DNA from: Dasypus novemcinctus
Taxonomy: Eukaryota > Chordata > Mammalia > Cingulata > Dasypodidae
Assembly (NCBI RefSeq): GCF_030445035.2
Contig: NC_080694.1
Coordinates: forward strand, 68,525,147 to 68,589,146
Direction: 5' to 3'
DNA length: 64,000 nt
The number at the start of each line of letters is the position of its first letter. The stretch's first letter is position 1. The translations under genes and the position numbers were made by a program. Under the pieces are notes generated by a model, which ran no database searches, was not told the origin of the DNA, and was given only the letters and a program-made list of their open reading frames with translations. This document shows, piece after piece, positions 37,582 to 48,135 of this stretch.

Positions 37582-40380
37582 TCACGCTATAGAAGAAAAC
37601 AATCAAGAGCACGTTCAGGTCGTCTCTGTAAATGCTGATGTCATGGCCAGCCCTCCACAGTCCTCACGTCCATGTCCAAGGAGTCCCCAGGACCCAGACG
37701 TGTCCTCTCGGCCCAACCCCTATCCCCTTTCAGGCCCCCCGGGGTCTCACCTCTAGAAGCCTCAAGAGACACATCAGAGCCCTGGGCACTGTCGCGACCT
37801 AGAGAGGAACAAACACAGGGTATGGTCAGAGCCACAGAGAGATGTGCGTCAAGGAGTGATGGGGTGAGCTGCCCCGTGGGCTCCGTCTACACTCCCCAAA
37901 GCCTCAGGTCAGCCTTGACCCTCCACACCACCTCCCGCTCCATCCCCCACTTACAAGCAGCCTGGGCGTAGCTCCCTCCTGTTCCACCTGTTGAAAAACA
38001 ACCAGTGAGTCCAGGACATGAGGTCCTGAGAACTAGTCCTGGATCCAGGGAAGTTTCCAGAACCATGGCTGCAGACCCGGGGCAGGATCAGGAAACATGA
38101 GGTGGGGGATGTGTGAGCTGGACCTTCTGCCCTCCTGGAGGTCTGTCCTCAGCAGCCCCTTCCCTCTGACTGCTGGGAACAGGGGCCTCCATGTCATCAC
38201 TGGGGACATTGTCCTACTTCTCTCACAGGTTTATAAAGTAAGTGTGGTGACAGGCCCAGACTGGATGGGCACGTGTGTGAGGAGGGGCTTCACGGTACCA
38301 GGAATGGGCAGGGCACACTGCTACCTGGGCTGGAAACCCCCCTGGACAAGAAACCTCAGAACCGCCCCTTCCCTACCTGAGCTCTTCCTCCTCCAGATCA
38401 GAACTGCAGCCACCACGGACACTCCAAGGATGACCAGAGCAGCCATGATTCCCACGATGAGGATGGGGGGCTGGGAAGGCGGCTCTGAGAAGGGGGGAAA
38501 GTCAGGGGCCCTGACCCCAGGCTCAGCCCTGACCCTGCTGGAGGAGCTCAGAAGGGCTCCTGCTTCCCTAGAAGAGGCCCCGACCTCGTCCCACTTACCC
38601 CATCTCAGGGTGAGGGGCTCGGGCAGCCCCTCATGCTGCACGTGGCACGTGTATTTCTCTTCCTCCCCAGAAGGCACCTCCACAGCTGCCCACTTCTGGA
38701 AAGTTCTGTCCCCCGCAGGCCTGGTCTCCACAAACTCCATGTCCTGGGTCTGGTCCTCCCCATCCCGCTGCCAGGTCAGCGTGATCTCCGCCGGGTAGAA
38801 GCCCAGGGCCCAGCACCTCAGGGTGACATGACGGTCAGAGATGGGGTGGCGGGTCACGTGTGTCTTTGGGGGGTCTGCGGGAAGGTCAGAAACTTCAGGA
38901 ACTTTCCATTTTTCTCCTGGCCATTCTAGCAGTGCTCATGTGACCACCAGGAATGGACAGGACAGTCTTGGGGGGCAGTGGAAGCCCCACACACCAGCCT
39001 GGACTCGGGGTTCCGGGATAAGTCCTATTCTTGGAAGTTCTGGTGTCAGGTGAGACCGTCCAGTGCAGGAGGCCCCAGGTGTGTGGTGTGAACAGGGACC
39101 TCTAACCCTGACCTAGTGGAGGCTGAGGGGCTCAGAAAAGCTGCAGGAACAAGGCCTGAGAACGTCCTGGTGGTCCCCAAGGCTGACCTGCTGCCCAGGT
39201 GCTTCAGGGATGGTCTCCTCCATCCCGGGGGAGGCTGGACCCTTCACTGTCCTGACAGAGGGCGGGGCCTCTGCGAGTCACTCAGGGTTCAGGGTCTGGA
39301 CACCTGGGCCGACCCCGCCCCTGGCCCCCAGGCAGGAGAGTGTTCCTGCACCTACTGGATTTCCCCCTCCCGTGGACGCAGGTGGGGGCGCAGCCCAGGC
39401 CAGGAGATCGGGGAGGGTCCCAGGCCCCTGTACCTGTGCGCAGCAGAATCTCCTTCCCCCTCTCCAGGAATCTCTGCAGCCACTTCACACAGTTCTCCTC
39501 CAGGTCGGCTTTTGCTCTCTGCGCAACCCCCTTCTCCTCCCACTCACGCCGGGTGATCTGCGCCGCCGTGTCCGCCGCCGTCCAGGAGCGCAGGTCCTCG
39601 TTGAGAGCGATGTGGTCGGCGCCGTCGTAGGAGACCTGATAGTACCCGCGGAGGAGGCGTCCGTCGGCGCCCACGTCGCAGCCAAACATCCTCTGGAGAG
39701 TGTGAGACCCTGGCCCCGCCCCCGAGGTCAGCTCCGCACACCTGTTCGCCCCGCCCCCGGTGCGGATTAGAGGGCCGGTCTGGTCTAATCAGAAAACGAA
39801 ACCAAGGAAAAGTCCCTCCCGCGCTCCCGGGTCCCGCAGCCTCGGGGTGCAGTGGGGCCTTGAGACACAGGGCGACCTAGGCCCGTCCTGGGGATCCCGG
39901 TTGTGCGCGGACCCCGGCCCGGTGGCTCACCGGCCTCGCTCTGGTTATAGTAGCCGCGCAGGGCCCGCAGGTACTCCCGAGAAGTCTGCGCGTTCGCCTT
40001 GGCCCTCCGCGTGAGCTCCCTCCAGTACTCGGGCCCCTCCTGCTCCATCCACGGCTCCCGCGGCTCCAACCTCGGAGTCCCCGCGTCGCTGTCGAACCGC
40101 ACGCCCTGCGTGTCGTCCACGTAGCCCACGGCGAGGTAGTGGGTGTCCCCGCGCTCGGGCCGGGACACGATGGTGCTGAAATACCTGAGGGAGTGGGGGC
40201 CTGGGGGGACGGGAAAGGGGCGGGGGTCAGCGTGGGGGGGGCGCGGTTTCCGGGATCCTGCCCCCCGCAGGTCCCTTCCCCCCGCCCCGGGCAGCGTCCC
40301 CCAACCCCGCACTCACCCGCCCGGGTCTGGGTCAGGGCCAGGGCCCCCGAGAGCAGCAGGAGGAGGGTCCCCGGCGCCAT
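37582..40380 (-). CDS. MHC class I heavy chain, apparently intact, likely non-classical
   Basis: Coding exons read on the minus strand: 40317-40380 (signal peptide, 21 residues), 39931-40200 (alpha1, 90 residues), 39434-39709 (alpha2, 92), 38599-38874 (alpha3, 92), 38377-38484 (stalk and membrane helix), 37955-37987 and 37751-37798 (tail), 37582-37586 (last bases and TGA). All introns have GT-AG ends and the exons sum to 1080 nt (359 aa). Mature protein starts GPHSLRYF. Conserved: N86 glycosylation site (NQS), C101/C164, C203/C259, acidic CD8 loop DGEDQTQD, membrane helix about 25 residues then RRKSS, tail tyrosine in SYAQA, and exon-7 SDVSL. Family role: a surface glycoprotein that pairs with beta-2-microglobulin and presents ligand to T or NK cells. 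Odd: peptide-end residues are changed, K146E, Y159D, Y171F, with Y99F and Y123H, while Y7, Y59, Y84, T143 and W147 stay. The start is the Met matching the second Met of human class I leaders. No stop or frameshift seen. Orthology to any human gene cannot be judged. Confidence 0.93.
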
Positions 40381-40449
40381 GGACGGATCCCGGGTCTGGA
40401 GGGACCTGAGTCCGGGCAGGTCGGGGCGGGCCCTGGATGGGCCGCGGGG

Positions 40450-40582
40450 CCGGCGATTGGCTTCTCCAGAGCCGGGCCCTCAATGGGAGGCAGCCCTGGG
40501 CGCGCGTCACGAGAGTCGGGGCAGAAGGACCTGACTCGGGTTGGGAGAAAAAGTGAAACTGCAGGGACCGGGGACTCCCCAG
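40450..40582 (-). promoter_or_regulatory. MHC class I promoter: kappaB, ISRE, SXY-like module and CCAAT box
   Basis: Upstream of the intact class I start codon, reading on the minus strand: a palindromic kappaB/enhancer A site GGGGAGTCCCC (40570-40580), an ISRE CAGTTTCACTTTTTCTC (40545-40561), an X2/site-alpha TGACGCG (40503-40509), a Y-box position reading CCCATTGAGG (near 40479-40488) and a CCAAT box (40456-40460). This is the standard order for mammalian class I promoters, bound by NF-kappaB, IRF factors and the RFX/CREB/NF-Y-CIITA/NLRC5 assembly. The usual Y-box core ATTGG reads ATTGA here; the nearby CCAAT may serve NF-Y instead (inference). The transcription start was not located. Confidence 0.85.
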
Positions 40583-41689
40583 CTCGGCCTCCCCGCCCCA
40601 CATGCCAGCCTACGGCTGAGAGCCAAGATGGGTCCTGGACTGGCCCCGACCCCTCCCCTGCAGGAGCACTCCGTCACCCCCTGTCAGCGAGGCCTGGTGC
40701 TGACTCTTCACAGCTTACAAATGAGTGAGGACCCCGAGAAGATTGTGACGACCTCTACTGTACTGACCATGCCAGAAATCTAAGTGGATTTAAACTGCAG
40801 ATTCCTATAGATTAATACTTACAACAAAACTCATTACACGTTGATAACTAATTCCAAAAGAAAACAATGTAATAAGAAGAGTGGATCAATTTACATTTGT
40901 GGAAATCTTTCTTAGCTGGCTCAATAGCGCACCCACGGACTTTCTTATCATATTAAATCAGTTATTCAGGTTTGAACCAAAAATTTAGGCTCACATGTAA
41001 ATGTAGTTGGAAAAGAGAAGAAAAGTTTTAATAGCCTTTTCAGGTGAGTGGTGCCATCCATCTTTGATATCACACTAAAGCACACAAGTGCAGTTTCTAA
41101 ATGTGAGCTGCAGTCTGAAATCTAGAATATTTCATCTTATGACATTGAAATCCTCAGGTCTCTCTTTGCACATTGAATGGTTGTTGTACTAATACATGAA
41201 GATTTTAAAGTAGCACATTGGCCCCCTGAGTTATGTAGATCTTCCAGTATAGACACATTTCTTTACATATTTCCAAAAGGTGATACTTGTTACAATTAGC
41301 GCAGATCCCACCAGAAAGTGAGTGAGTATTGGAAAGCTGTCAAGCTGAAGGTGATGGATACAAGTTTTCCAACATTCTAATTTTCATTTGAGAGCTTACA
41401 TTTTATCATGGGCTCAAGCCAGAGAGATAAAATATTTCAAATCACATTTCTGATAAAGGATTTCTTCCCAGAATACAGAAAGAACTTTTAAAACTCAACA
41501 ATAAGAAAAGAACCCAATTTTTAAAATGGGCTAAAGTCTGGACACCTCACAAACAAACATACACACGTGGCAAATAAGCACCTAAAAACATGCTCAGCGT
41601 CACTGTCATTAGGGAAGTGCAGATGAAGCCACCATGAGATGCCCCTGCACACACCTGTTAGAATGGCTAAACTAAAATTTAAAAATAAA

Positions 41690-42135
41690 CTAGTGGGTTT
41701 GTTTCCTATTGCCAGTGGCATTAAACAACAGAAATTTATGTTCTCACCATTAAGGAGGCCAGAAATCCAAAATCCATGTCCCTGGTTGGAATCAAGGTGT
41801 CAGCAGGCCTGGCTCCCTCTGGAGGCTCGAGCAGAAAGAGAACCTGTGTCTTGCCTCTTCCATTTCTGGTGGCTGCCAGCTCTCCTTGGCTTCTGGCTAC
41901 ATCACTCTAACTTTCAAGGACAACATCATCAGATCTCTGCTCCATCTGGGTGGATCACCTTCTCCTCTGGGTGTAGTAAAATCTCCCCTACTTCCCTGTT
42001 ATGAGATCCATGTGATCACTCCTAGGGCCCATGGGGATAATCCTAGCTAATCCCCCATCTCTAGATCAATTACATATGCAAAGACCCCTTTTTACCATGT
42101 AAGGTAATATTCACAGGTTCCAGGGATTAGGGTGT
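41690..42135 (+). repeat. Dispersed repeat, present in units A and B
   Basis: About 450 bp starting TTTGTTTCCTATTGCCAGTG and ending GTTCCAGGGATTAGG; the same block is at about 54240-54695. It interrupts L1. It resembles widespread mammalian interspersed repeats, but I cannot fix the family. Unit C lacks it. Confidence 0.6.
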
Positions 42136-42477
42136 AGAGGTCATTAGTGGGGATGGGAAGCAATTTTCATTCTGTCACGAGTGGTGACACCTGCACTGGC
42201 AAAGTGGAGGAGCCCAGGAACCCACACTCCCTGCTGGTAGGAAGGCCAAAGGGTGCAGCCACCAGGCAGGCATTTGGCAGGTTCTTAAAAGCTAAACAGG
42301 ATCTTAACATACAACTCAGCGATGCCATTCCCAGATATTTGCTCATCTAATTTAAAAACATACTTACATAAAAACCCACACAGAAATGCTTATAGCAGCT
42401 TAATAATTCCCCAAAACTTTGTGCAACCATATTTACCTTCTATATGTGAATGGATAAAAGTTAGTGGTTGTGAAGCA

Positions 42478-42558
42478 AATGTTAGCTCAGTAGTTTGAGC
42501 ACCTGCTTCCCACATACGAGGTTCTGGGTTCCATCCACAGAACCGCACTTAAAAAATG
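42478..42558 (+). mobile_element. DAS-type SINE inside L1
   Basis: tRNA-like head GTTAGCTCAGTAGTTTGAGC and B box GGGTTCCATCC, then A6. It interrupts L1 3' sequence that continues on both sides. Confidence 0.82.
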
Positions 42559-42870
42559 GGTGGTAATCCATTGACCCACAGTACACAATACTACTCAGCC
42601 ATCAAAAGGAATGAGCTATAAATTCATGCAAGATCATGGATGAATCTTAAATGCAGGTTGCTAGTGAAAGAAGCCACTCTGGGAAGGCTACATGTTGTCT
42701 GTATCATCTTCCCTGGTTGCCATGACCTTGGAGAGGGTGAAGAGTTGTTTAGGTGAAGCACAAGGTGTTTTTAGGTCCCTGACCCTAGTCTCTGTGGTAC
42801 TGTTGGGTGGATACATGACACCGTGTCTAAAACCATAAATCTTACAGCACAGAGAATAAATGTTAAGTTT

Positions 42871-43650
42871 AGAAATTATAAAAAGCCATCCCCTCAAACA
42901 AGAAGTCTGAGGATGGCTGCAGACTGTGGCAGAAGGATCTAGCTGTATTACAGGTGCATGACATGACCTCACTGAAGGAGGGAAGGAGCTGCTGGACTGA
43001 GGGTCTTTGGAGAAACCTGGAAATTGTAAGCATGAAGGCAAAAGGAATTAAGCATAAACACTGACTGCAGTTGGCAAAGTTTTCTCATCGGGTACAGGCT
43101 AACAATTCTGAAGTCACTACCCATGTGTATGAGGACTGAATAATAAATATGTGGTGGGTGGTGAGAGCCTATTTCTCACTGAGAAGTGGGAGGTTACAGA
43201 CTTGCAAGGGGGTAAGCCAGAATGAAATATATGATACTTGATTAGAATTGAAGACATGGAATCAACACAACTCCTCATGTTTAACTTAGTGTAGTTTAGT
43301 GTAAATATTGATATATGTGTATGTATATGTATTATAGATGTATTACACATGCACTGGTATAAATATACATTTCCTAGTTTCCTCTACTGAGGGCCTAGAA
43401 GCAATGAAGCCCCAATAGCAATGAGCAAACCCAGTGCCTAGACCTCAGTTTCTAATACCATTATCTCAAAACTGAACCAGTGGTCCTTGTAGAAAATGCT
43501 GAATCTAGGGTTGGGGTAGGAAATACATAGGATGAGTCTGGAGCATATGGGAGTGTGAGCAAGTGAGTATTGTCCGAAACATAAAACCATGAGGACATGT
43601 CAGAAGGACTCAGAAGCCAATTGGAAGGGCTTTCTATGACCGAAACTGGA
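42871..43650. other. No gene recognised
   Basis: AT-leaning sequence with only chance frames. Confidence 0.4.
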
Positions 43651-43658
43651 ACAATTAT

Positions 43659-44060
43659 TTTTAAGATTTATTTATTTCTCTCCCCGCCACCACCCCATTG
43701 TTTGCTCTTTGTGTCCATTCACTGTGCTTTCTTCTGCGCCTGCTTGTATTCTCATTGGGCAGCTCTGGGAATCCACCCTGGGACCTTCCGCAGTGGGATG
43801 AGGTGATCATTCTCTTGCGCCAACTCAGCTCCTTGTTCTGCTATGTCTCTTATTTTCTCTCCTCTGTGTCTCTTGTTGCATCATCTTGCTGTGCCAGCTC
43901 TCTGCATCAGGCTGCACTCCTTTGTGGGGCAACACTCCTGGTCAGGGGTCACTCCTGCATGGGCTAGCTTGCCTTAACCAAGAGGCTGTGGGCATTGAAC
44001 CCTGGACCTCCCATATGGAAGATGGGAGCCCAACTGCTTGAGCCAGATCCATTTCCCAAA
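43659..44060 (-). mobile_element. Long DAS-family SINE, diverged
   Basis: The reverse strand repeats the layout of the 15350 element: T-rich end at left (poly-A on minus), body with TCTCTTATTTTCTCT, tRNA-like head at right with GGTCCAGGGTTCAATGCCC. More diverged than that copy, hence older. Confidence 0.82.
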
Positions 44061-44254
44061 ACTGGAATAATCTGAGCTACAAAATAAACAGCACAGAATT
44101 GGGTTATTGCCAAAAGTACAAAATTAATGTCCATGAGTCTGTAAATGACTGGATAAATAATTAAATGCAGCAAGAATAGACAAAGCTCCCAAACACAAGA
44201 ATTCCCAATATTTATGTAGATGCTCCACCCCTACTTGGTTGATCATAACACCTA

Positions 44255-44545
44255 TCCTATTTTTGGAACATTGGAATTGTCCTGAATTACTTTGCAATGA
44301 TGGATACAAATCATTATATATTTTGTTATAACTTAAAAAGTTGTGTGAAACACAGTGTAAACTATAATATAAACTATGATCCATGCTCAGTGGCAATGCT
44401 CCAATGTGTGTTCATCAATTTTAACAAATGTACCAGAGTAATGAAGGAGTTGATACTGTGGGAAAGTGAGCGAGAGGAAGAGAGTGGGGCATATGGGAAT
44501 CCCCTATATTGTTAATATACCATTTATGTAATCTAAAGTATTTTT
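44255..44545 (+). mobile_element. L1 3'-terminal segment
   Basis: Plus-strand end of the L1 3' family (GGAATTGTCCTGAATTAC, GGGGCATATGGGAAT). It mirrors the start of the minus-strand copy at 1800 kb-side of the left inverted arm (1800-2095). Confidence 0.65.
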
Positions 44546-44845
44546 TAAAAAACAAAAGTATTAGTAAAATAGAAGCAAGTGTACAGTAAAGTTATCAAAG
44601 TGAGATAGACATATCCCATTTTCTCCCTTCAAACTCCAAGATCTTTCTTGAAATTGTTTGTTGAAATAATAGGTCAGGTTTGTTTTTTTGAGGGTGTGAG
44701 GCTTGTCATTCAGAACTACGTTCTTTTTTTTTTTTTTTAATAATTTTTTCAGTTTCAAAGTGTCCATTTCCCACTGACAACACTTAAACATTGTGTCAGG
44801 AGAAAATACTTTACAATGCTCCAATACCAAAATTGCATCAAGGGG

Positions 44846-44925
44846 GAGCAGGTATACCTCAGTGGTTGAGTGCTTGCTTTCCTATATGAGGTCCTTGGTT
44901 CAATACCTGGTACCTAGTTTTTTAA
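44846..44925 (+). mobile_element. DAS-type SINE
   Basis: Head GGGGGAGCAGGTATACCTCA with GTGGTTGAG and B box TGGTTCAATACC. Mirror of 1466-1546. Confidence 0.82.
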
Positions 44926-44959
44926 AAATTGTGGGCATAGGGTGATTCATAATATTCCT

Positions 44960-45050
44960 TTTGGGGGAGGAAATGTAGCTCAGTTATTGAGCATCGGCTT
45001 TCCATGTACGAGGTCCTGGGTTCAATCCCTGATACCTCCAAAACAGAAAA
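44960..45050 (+). mobile_element. DAS-type SINE
   Basis: Head AATGTAGCTCAGTTATTGAGC and B box GGGTTCAATCCC followed by an A-rich tail. Mirror of 1350-1428. Confidence 0.87.
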
Positions 45051-45068
45051 AAAACCATCACTGCAGAA

Positions 45069-45160
45069 AGGGGAGCAGATGTAGTTCAAGAGGTCGAGCA
45101 CCTGTTTCCCATGTATGAGGTCCTGGGTTCAGTCCTCAGTACCTTCTTTAAAAAAGGAAA
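45069..45160 (+). mobile_element. DAS-type SINE
   Basis: Head GGGGAGCAGATGTAGTTCAA and B box GGGTTCAGTCC, then A6. Mirror of 1225-1302. Confidence 0.87.
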
Positions 45161-45964
45161 ATTGTCATAAAGTGAGAAACAGCATCAGAAGAGAGACATA
45201 GATGCTATAGGAACTGGGACTCACACTTTGCTCATTAGGTCACCCAGTCCCTCTCAGCTTAGATTATTTTTATTTCATTGGACAAACAGTATCATTGAGT
45301 ACTTTATTCCCTAATCAGCAGTGATTCTTTTACATCCTATTGAGGTGGGAGGCTGCCCTGGTTTGAAATTTTGTGGACCCTTGAAAACTAAGTGACTTTG
45401 ATTAGATTGTGGGATGCAGTGTTAGTCAAATGCTCTAAGGCATAAAGGAATTTAAGGACATGTCACAGGGGCCGACACTAGGAGCACCTGCACACACCTG
45501 GGCGCTAATGGAAAGCCCTGGCTCTGCAGCCAGAACGGGGCTGAGGGGTTGGGCAGGACTGCCTGCTTTGTAACTGTGGGGATCTTGGTTTGTGTACCTC
45601 CTGATGGCTCCCCATCTGTGCCTGGGGCTTCCTGAAGTCCTGGGATTTGGGTGGGTGAAGGGCCTGCCATGTGGAGGAAATTGTGTGGAGAGGTTCCAGC
45701 CCCACACCCGACTCTGTGCTCTTTCTCCCCCATTCAGGGATGCATGATGCAGATGTTTTCCTAGAGTCCTTGGATCTGGCAGGATGTCTCATGGCAGGAC
45801 GTAAAATTAAGGAAGTTCTATGCCCTGGTAGTTCAAAACACTAATTTCAAGAAATGGGAAGCATGAACAAAAGTCCAGTAAACTATCCCTACTATAATTT
45901 TTTATACTGCCTAAATGCTGAGTTTGTATTTTGGGAGCATGGTTTAAGCAAAAGAGATTCCTTT

Positions 45965-46050
45965 TCTTTTAGGTACTGAGGCCAAGGACTGAACCTGGGG
46001 CCTCTATGTGGGAAGTCAGCGCTCAACCACTGAGCCACCTCGGCCTCCCT
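45965..46050 (-). mobile_element. DAS-type SINE
   Basis: Minus-strand head GGTGGCTCAGTGGTTGAGCG with B box region CCCAGGTTCAGTCC. Mirror of 131-240. Confidence 0.83.
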
Positions 46051-46087
46051 GAGTTGGTTTTTTCATTTGTTTTGCTTGTTGTTGTTG

Positions 46088-46180
46088 TCGTTGTTTCAGG
46101 AGTCACCAGCAACCGAACCAGGGACCTCCCATGTGGGAGGTGGAAGCTCAACCACTTGAGCTATAGCTGCTTCCCCAAAA
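46088..46180 (-). mobile_element. DAS-type SINE
   Basis: Minus-strand head GGGGAAGCAGCTATAGCTCA; B box CCTGGTTCGGTTG. Mirror of 28-110. Confidence 0.83.
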
Positions 46181-46439
46181 TATATTGTTAAAATGATGAT
46201 GATGAACAAGTCCCATCCCAAAAAATGAGAGGTATTTGTAGCTGGGGACAGGATAATTCCCTCCATCTGCCCCATGGTCTCAGCCTCTCAGCCTGGAGTT
46301 GTCAGAGCAGATGCCCAGGGTCCCTCGGGATTGGGGAATGAATAACCATGGAGGGGGTGGCCATGGGCCAAAGTAGGTTAGTTATTGTGGTTGTTACCTT
46401 GTATCGGAAGGAGAACATGTATCATTGACATAAAGATAG

Positions 46440-46815
46440 AGGATGACAGAGATTTAGAAGGGAGGGAGATGAATTGGTGGAACAGGGCACTTTTGGGGTG
46501 GGGAGATTCTTCAGTTTAATCCTGTAATGATGGACACATGACCTTACACATTTGTCACGGCCTGTGGAACTGTACAGCGAAAGTGCAAACCAAAATGTGA
46601 CCTGTAGACCATGGTTAGCAGCAATGTTTCAGTATTAGTTCCTCCGCTATAACAAATGTGCCACAATCATCTAAGATGCCAATAATAGGGGCAACTGGGT
46701 GTATGGGTGTGGGGGGAGGCTTATATGGGAATTCCCTATACTTTCTATGTAATTATTCTGTAAATGGAAATCTAAAAATAAAGTTTTCCTATCCCTAAAA
46801 ATAAAGTTTAAAGAG
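46440..46815 (+). mobile_element. L1M-like 3' end
   Basis: GTGCCACAATCATCTAAGAT, CAATAATAGGGGCAACTGGG, ATATGGGAATTCCCTATACT and a final AAAATAAAGTTT match the 3' end of eutherian L1M elements. Confidence 0.7.
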
Positions 46816-46992
46816 GGGCAGGTTTTCTAGTCAATCAAGCTTGGAAAGCTACACATAATACCCACCTCTACACACACACTGTTTACACTTTCTCATGTTA
46901 AAGGCTCTGAGAAGTCCTGCAACACACAAACCTTTAAACTTTCCAAATGTTCTTGGTTATCGGACTTTTTTTTCTCCCTGTAACACATTTTA

Positions 46993-48135
46993 CATCCCAT
47001 GGCACTTATGTGCTGCAGAGCACACCAGGGACCTGCCTGGACTTCCTCACTTCACAAGCTCAGAGCCCTCTTGACATAAAGAGCCCCCTGGAGGGCTGTC
47101 CTCCTTTTACTAGTAAATGCTCTTGAGCAGATCCCAGTGCTGAGGGCTTGTCCTGGGCATCTCTCGCCTGCCCTGAGTTCGAGCAACACCACGTGCCTGC
47201 ATGCTGAGGTGACCCGAGGAGCCGCCACAAGCCCCCAGGAGCAGGGAGGAGGCCAGGACCCAGCCAAGCTAGGCTGTGCCAGTCACTGCTCAGGCTCGGG
47301 GGTTTCTAGAGACCCTCCTGAGCCCACTCACCTGTTTTGTGAGGGGGGAGTCATGGCAGGACAGAGGCCAAACTTCAGAATCCCCTGACCAGGGCTCATT
47401 CTTTCATCCCACGAGATGCCCCTCCCTGGGCCTAAATGCTTTCACCTGAGCAAGAAAACCAGGTTGTCTCCACAGCCTTCCCAGCGCTCTGATTCTGTTC
47501 CCACTGCCTCATCCCAGCTCCTGCCGACCTGAGTCAGGACAACTCGTCAAGGCACATGACAGGGCTCTGCAAGGGAAACTAGCTCTCCATCCCTCTGCCA
47601 GAGCGACAGGTGAAAATGAGCTGGTGAACTTCACCAAAGGAAAAGGGCATATCTGGTAGGGTCTGACTTAAATACAGGCCCATGGCACCCTTGAAATTCA
47701 CTTTGGGGATGTGGTTCCCAAAAAAGGCACATCCAGGAGAACATTCCTCTGCCAACGTGGCTCCAGGCACTGGTTCCTAATTTTGCTCCTTCTCTCCCAG
47801 GCAACTGTGGGAAGTTGGGGTGAGTAGCAGCAGGGGATCATTTCCTTGATGATATTCAGACTTTCCTAAGTAACCCCGAGGAGGCCAGCTAGTCAGAGTG
47901 ATGTAGGTTTAGCTATTTAGTCTCATTGTTCTTGAGGAATAATTCTGGATTGACAGAAGAGTTGCAAACCTAGAACAGAGACTTCCTGTACCCTGTCACC
48001 CACCTTCCCTGCTGTTAGCCCCCCACACCCCTCGGTATATTTATCAACACTAAGAAATGAACACTGGTCCATGAGCTACCTGCAGACCCACCTGCTGACC
48101 CGCCTGCTGACCCACCTGCAGACCCACCTGCAGAC
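46993..48135. repeat. Duplicon copy 2, joined to a class I exon
   Basis: The second copy of the 12.6-13.7 kb block. On the right it expands into 12-base repeats (48081-48135) and then runs straight into exon 3 of the truncated class I pseudogene. The minus-strand 63-codon frame is at 47579-47770. Confidence 0.88.
48081..48135 (+). repeat. 12-bp tandem repeat at a duplication junction
   Basis: About four to five units like CTGCAGACCCAC, with variants CTGCTGACCCGC. Duplicon copy 1 has a single CCACCTGCAGACC at the matching place (near 13708), and class I exon 3 begins right after the last unit. Confidence 0.85.

Larger units (their letters stand above)
40381..42180. repeat. Upstream flank of class I unit A
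   Basis: The block from the promoter through an L1 ORF2-like piece (about 41440-41690) and a dispersed repeat (about 41690-42135) is repeated beyond each of the other class I copies: unit B at about 49045-54700, split by two L1-family insertions, and unit C at about 54858-61570, split by a provirus. Shared landmarks are a stretch ending in AGAATGGCTAAA and a segment around CTGTCAAGCTGAAGGTGA. This marks tandem duplication of a class I gene with its flank. Confidence 0.8.
41440..42870 (+). mobile_element. L1 ORF2/3' fragment, interrupted
   Basis: AAATGGGCTAAAGTCTGGAC, ATGCTCAGC...TCATTAGGGAA and, after a dispersed repeat (41690-42135), CAACTCAGCGATGCCATTCC and CAATACTACTCAGCCATC follow L1 consensus order. 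A DAS SINE sits at 42478-42558. The first part recurs in units B (about 54000) and C (about 61340). Confidence 0.65.
44260..46195 (-). repeat. Inverted duplication, right arm
   Basis: Mirror copy of the left arm. It carries the same five SINEs in reverse order and orientation, so the SINEs were in place before the duplication. Confidence 0.85.

Noticed and set aside
39110-40730. Plus-strand frames across the class I exons
   Set aside because: Antisense shadows of the GC-rich class I exons.
42480-42560. Considered as part of the class I regulatory region
   Set aside because: It is a DAS SINE within L1, not conserved in the other class I units.
44846-45160. tRNA-like heads with A and B boxes
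   Set aside because: They belong to DAS SINEs; no intact cloverleaf or mature tRNA ends.
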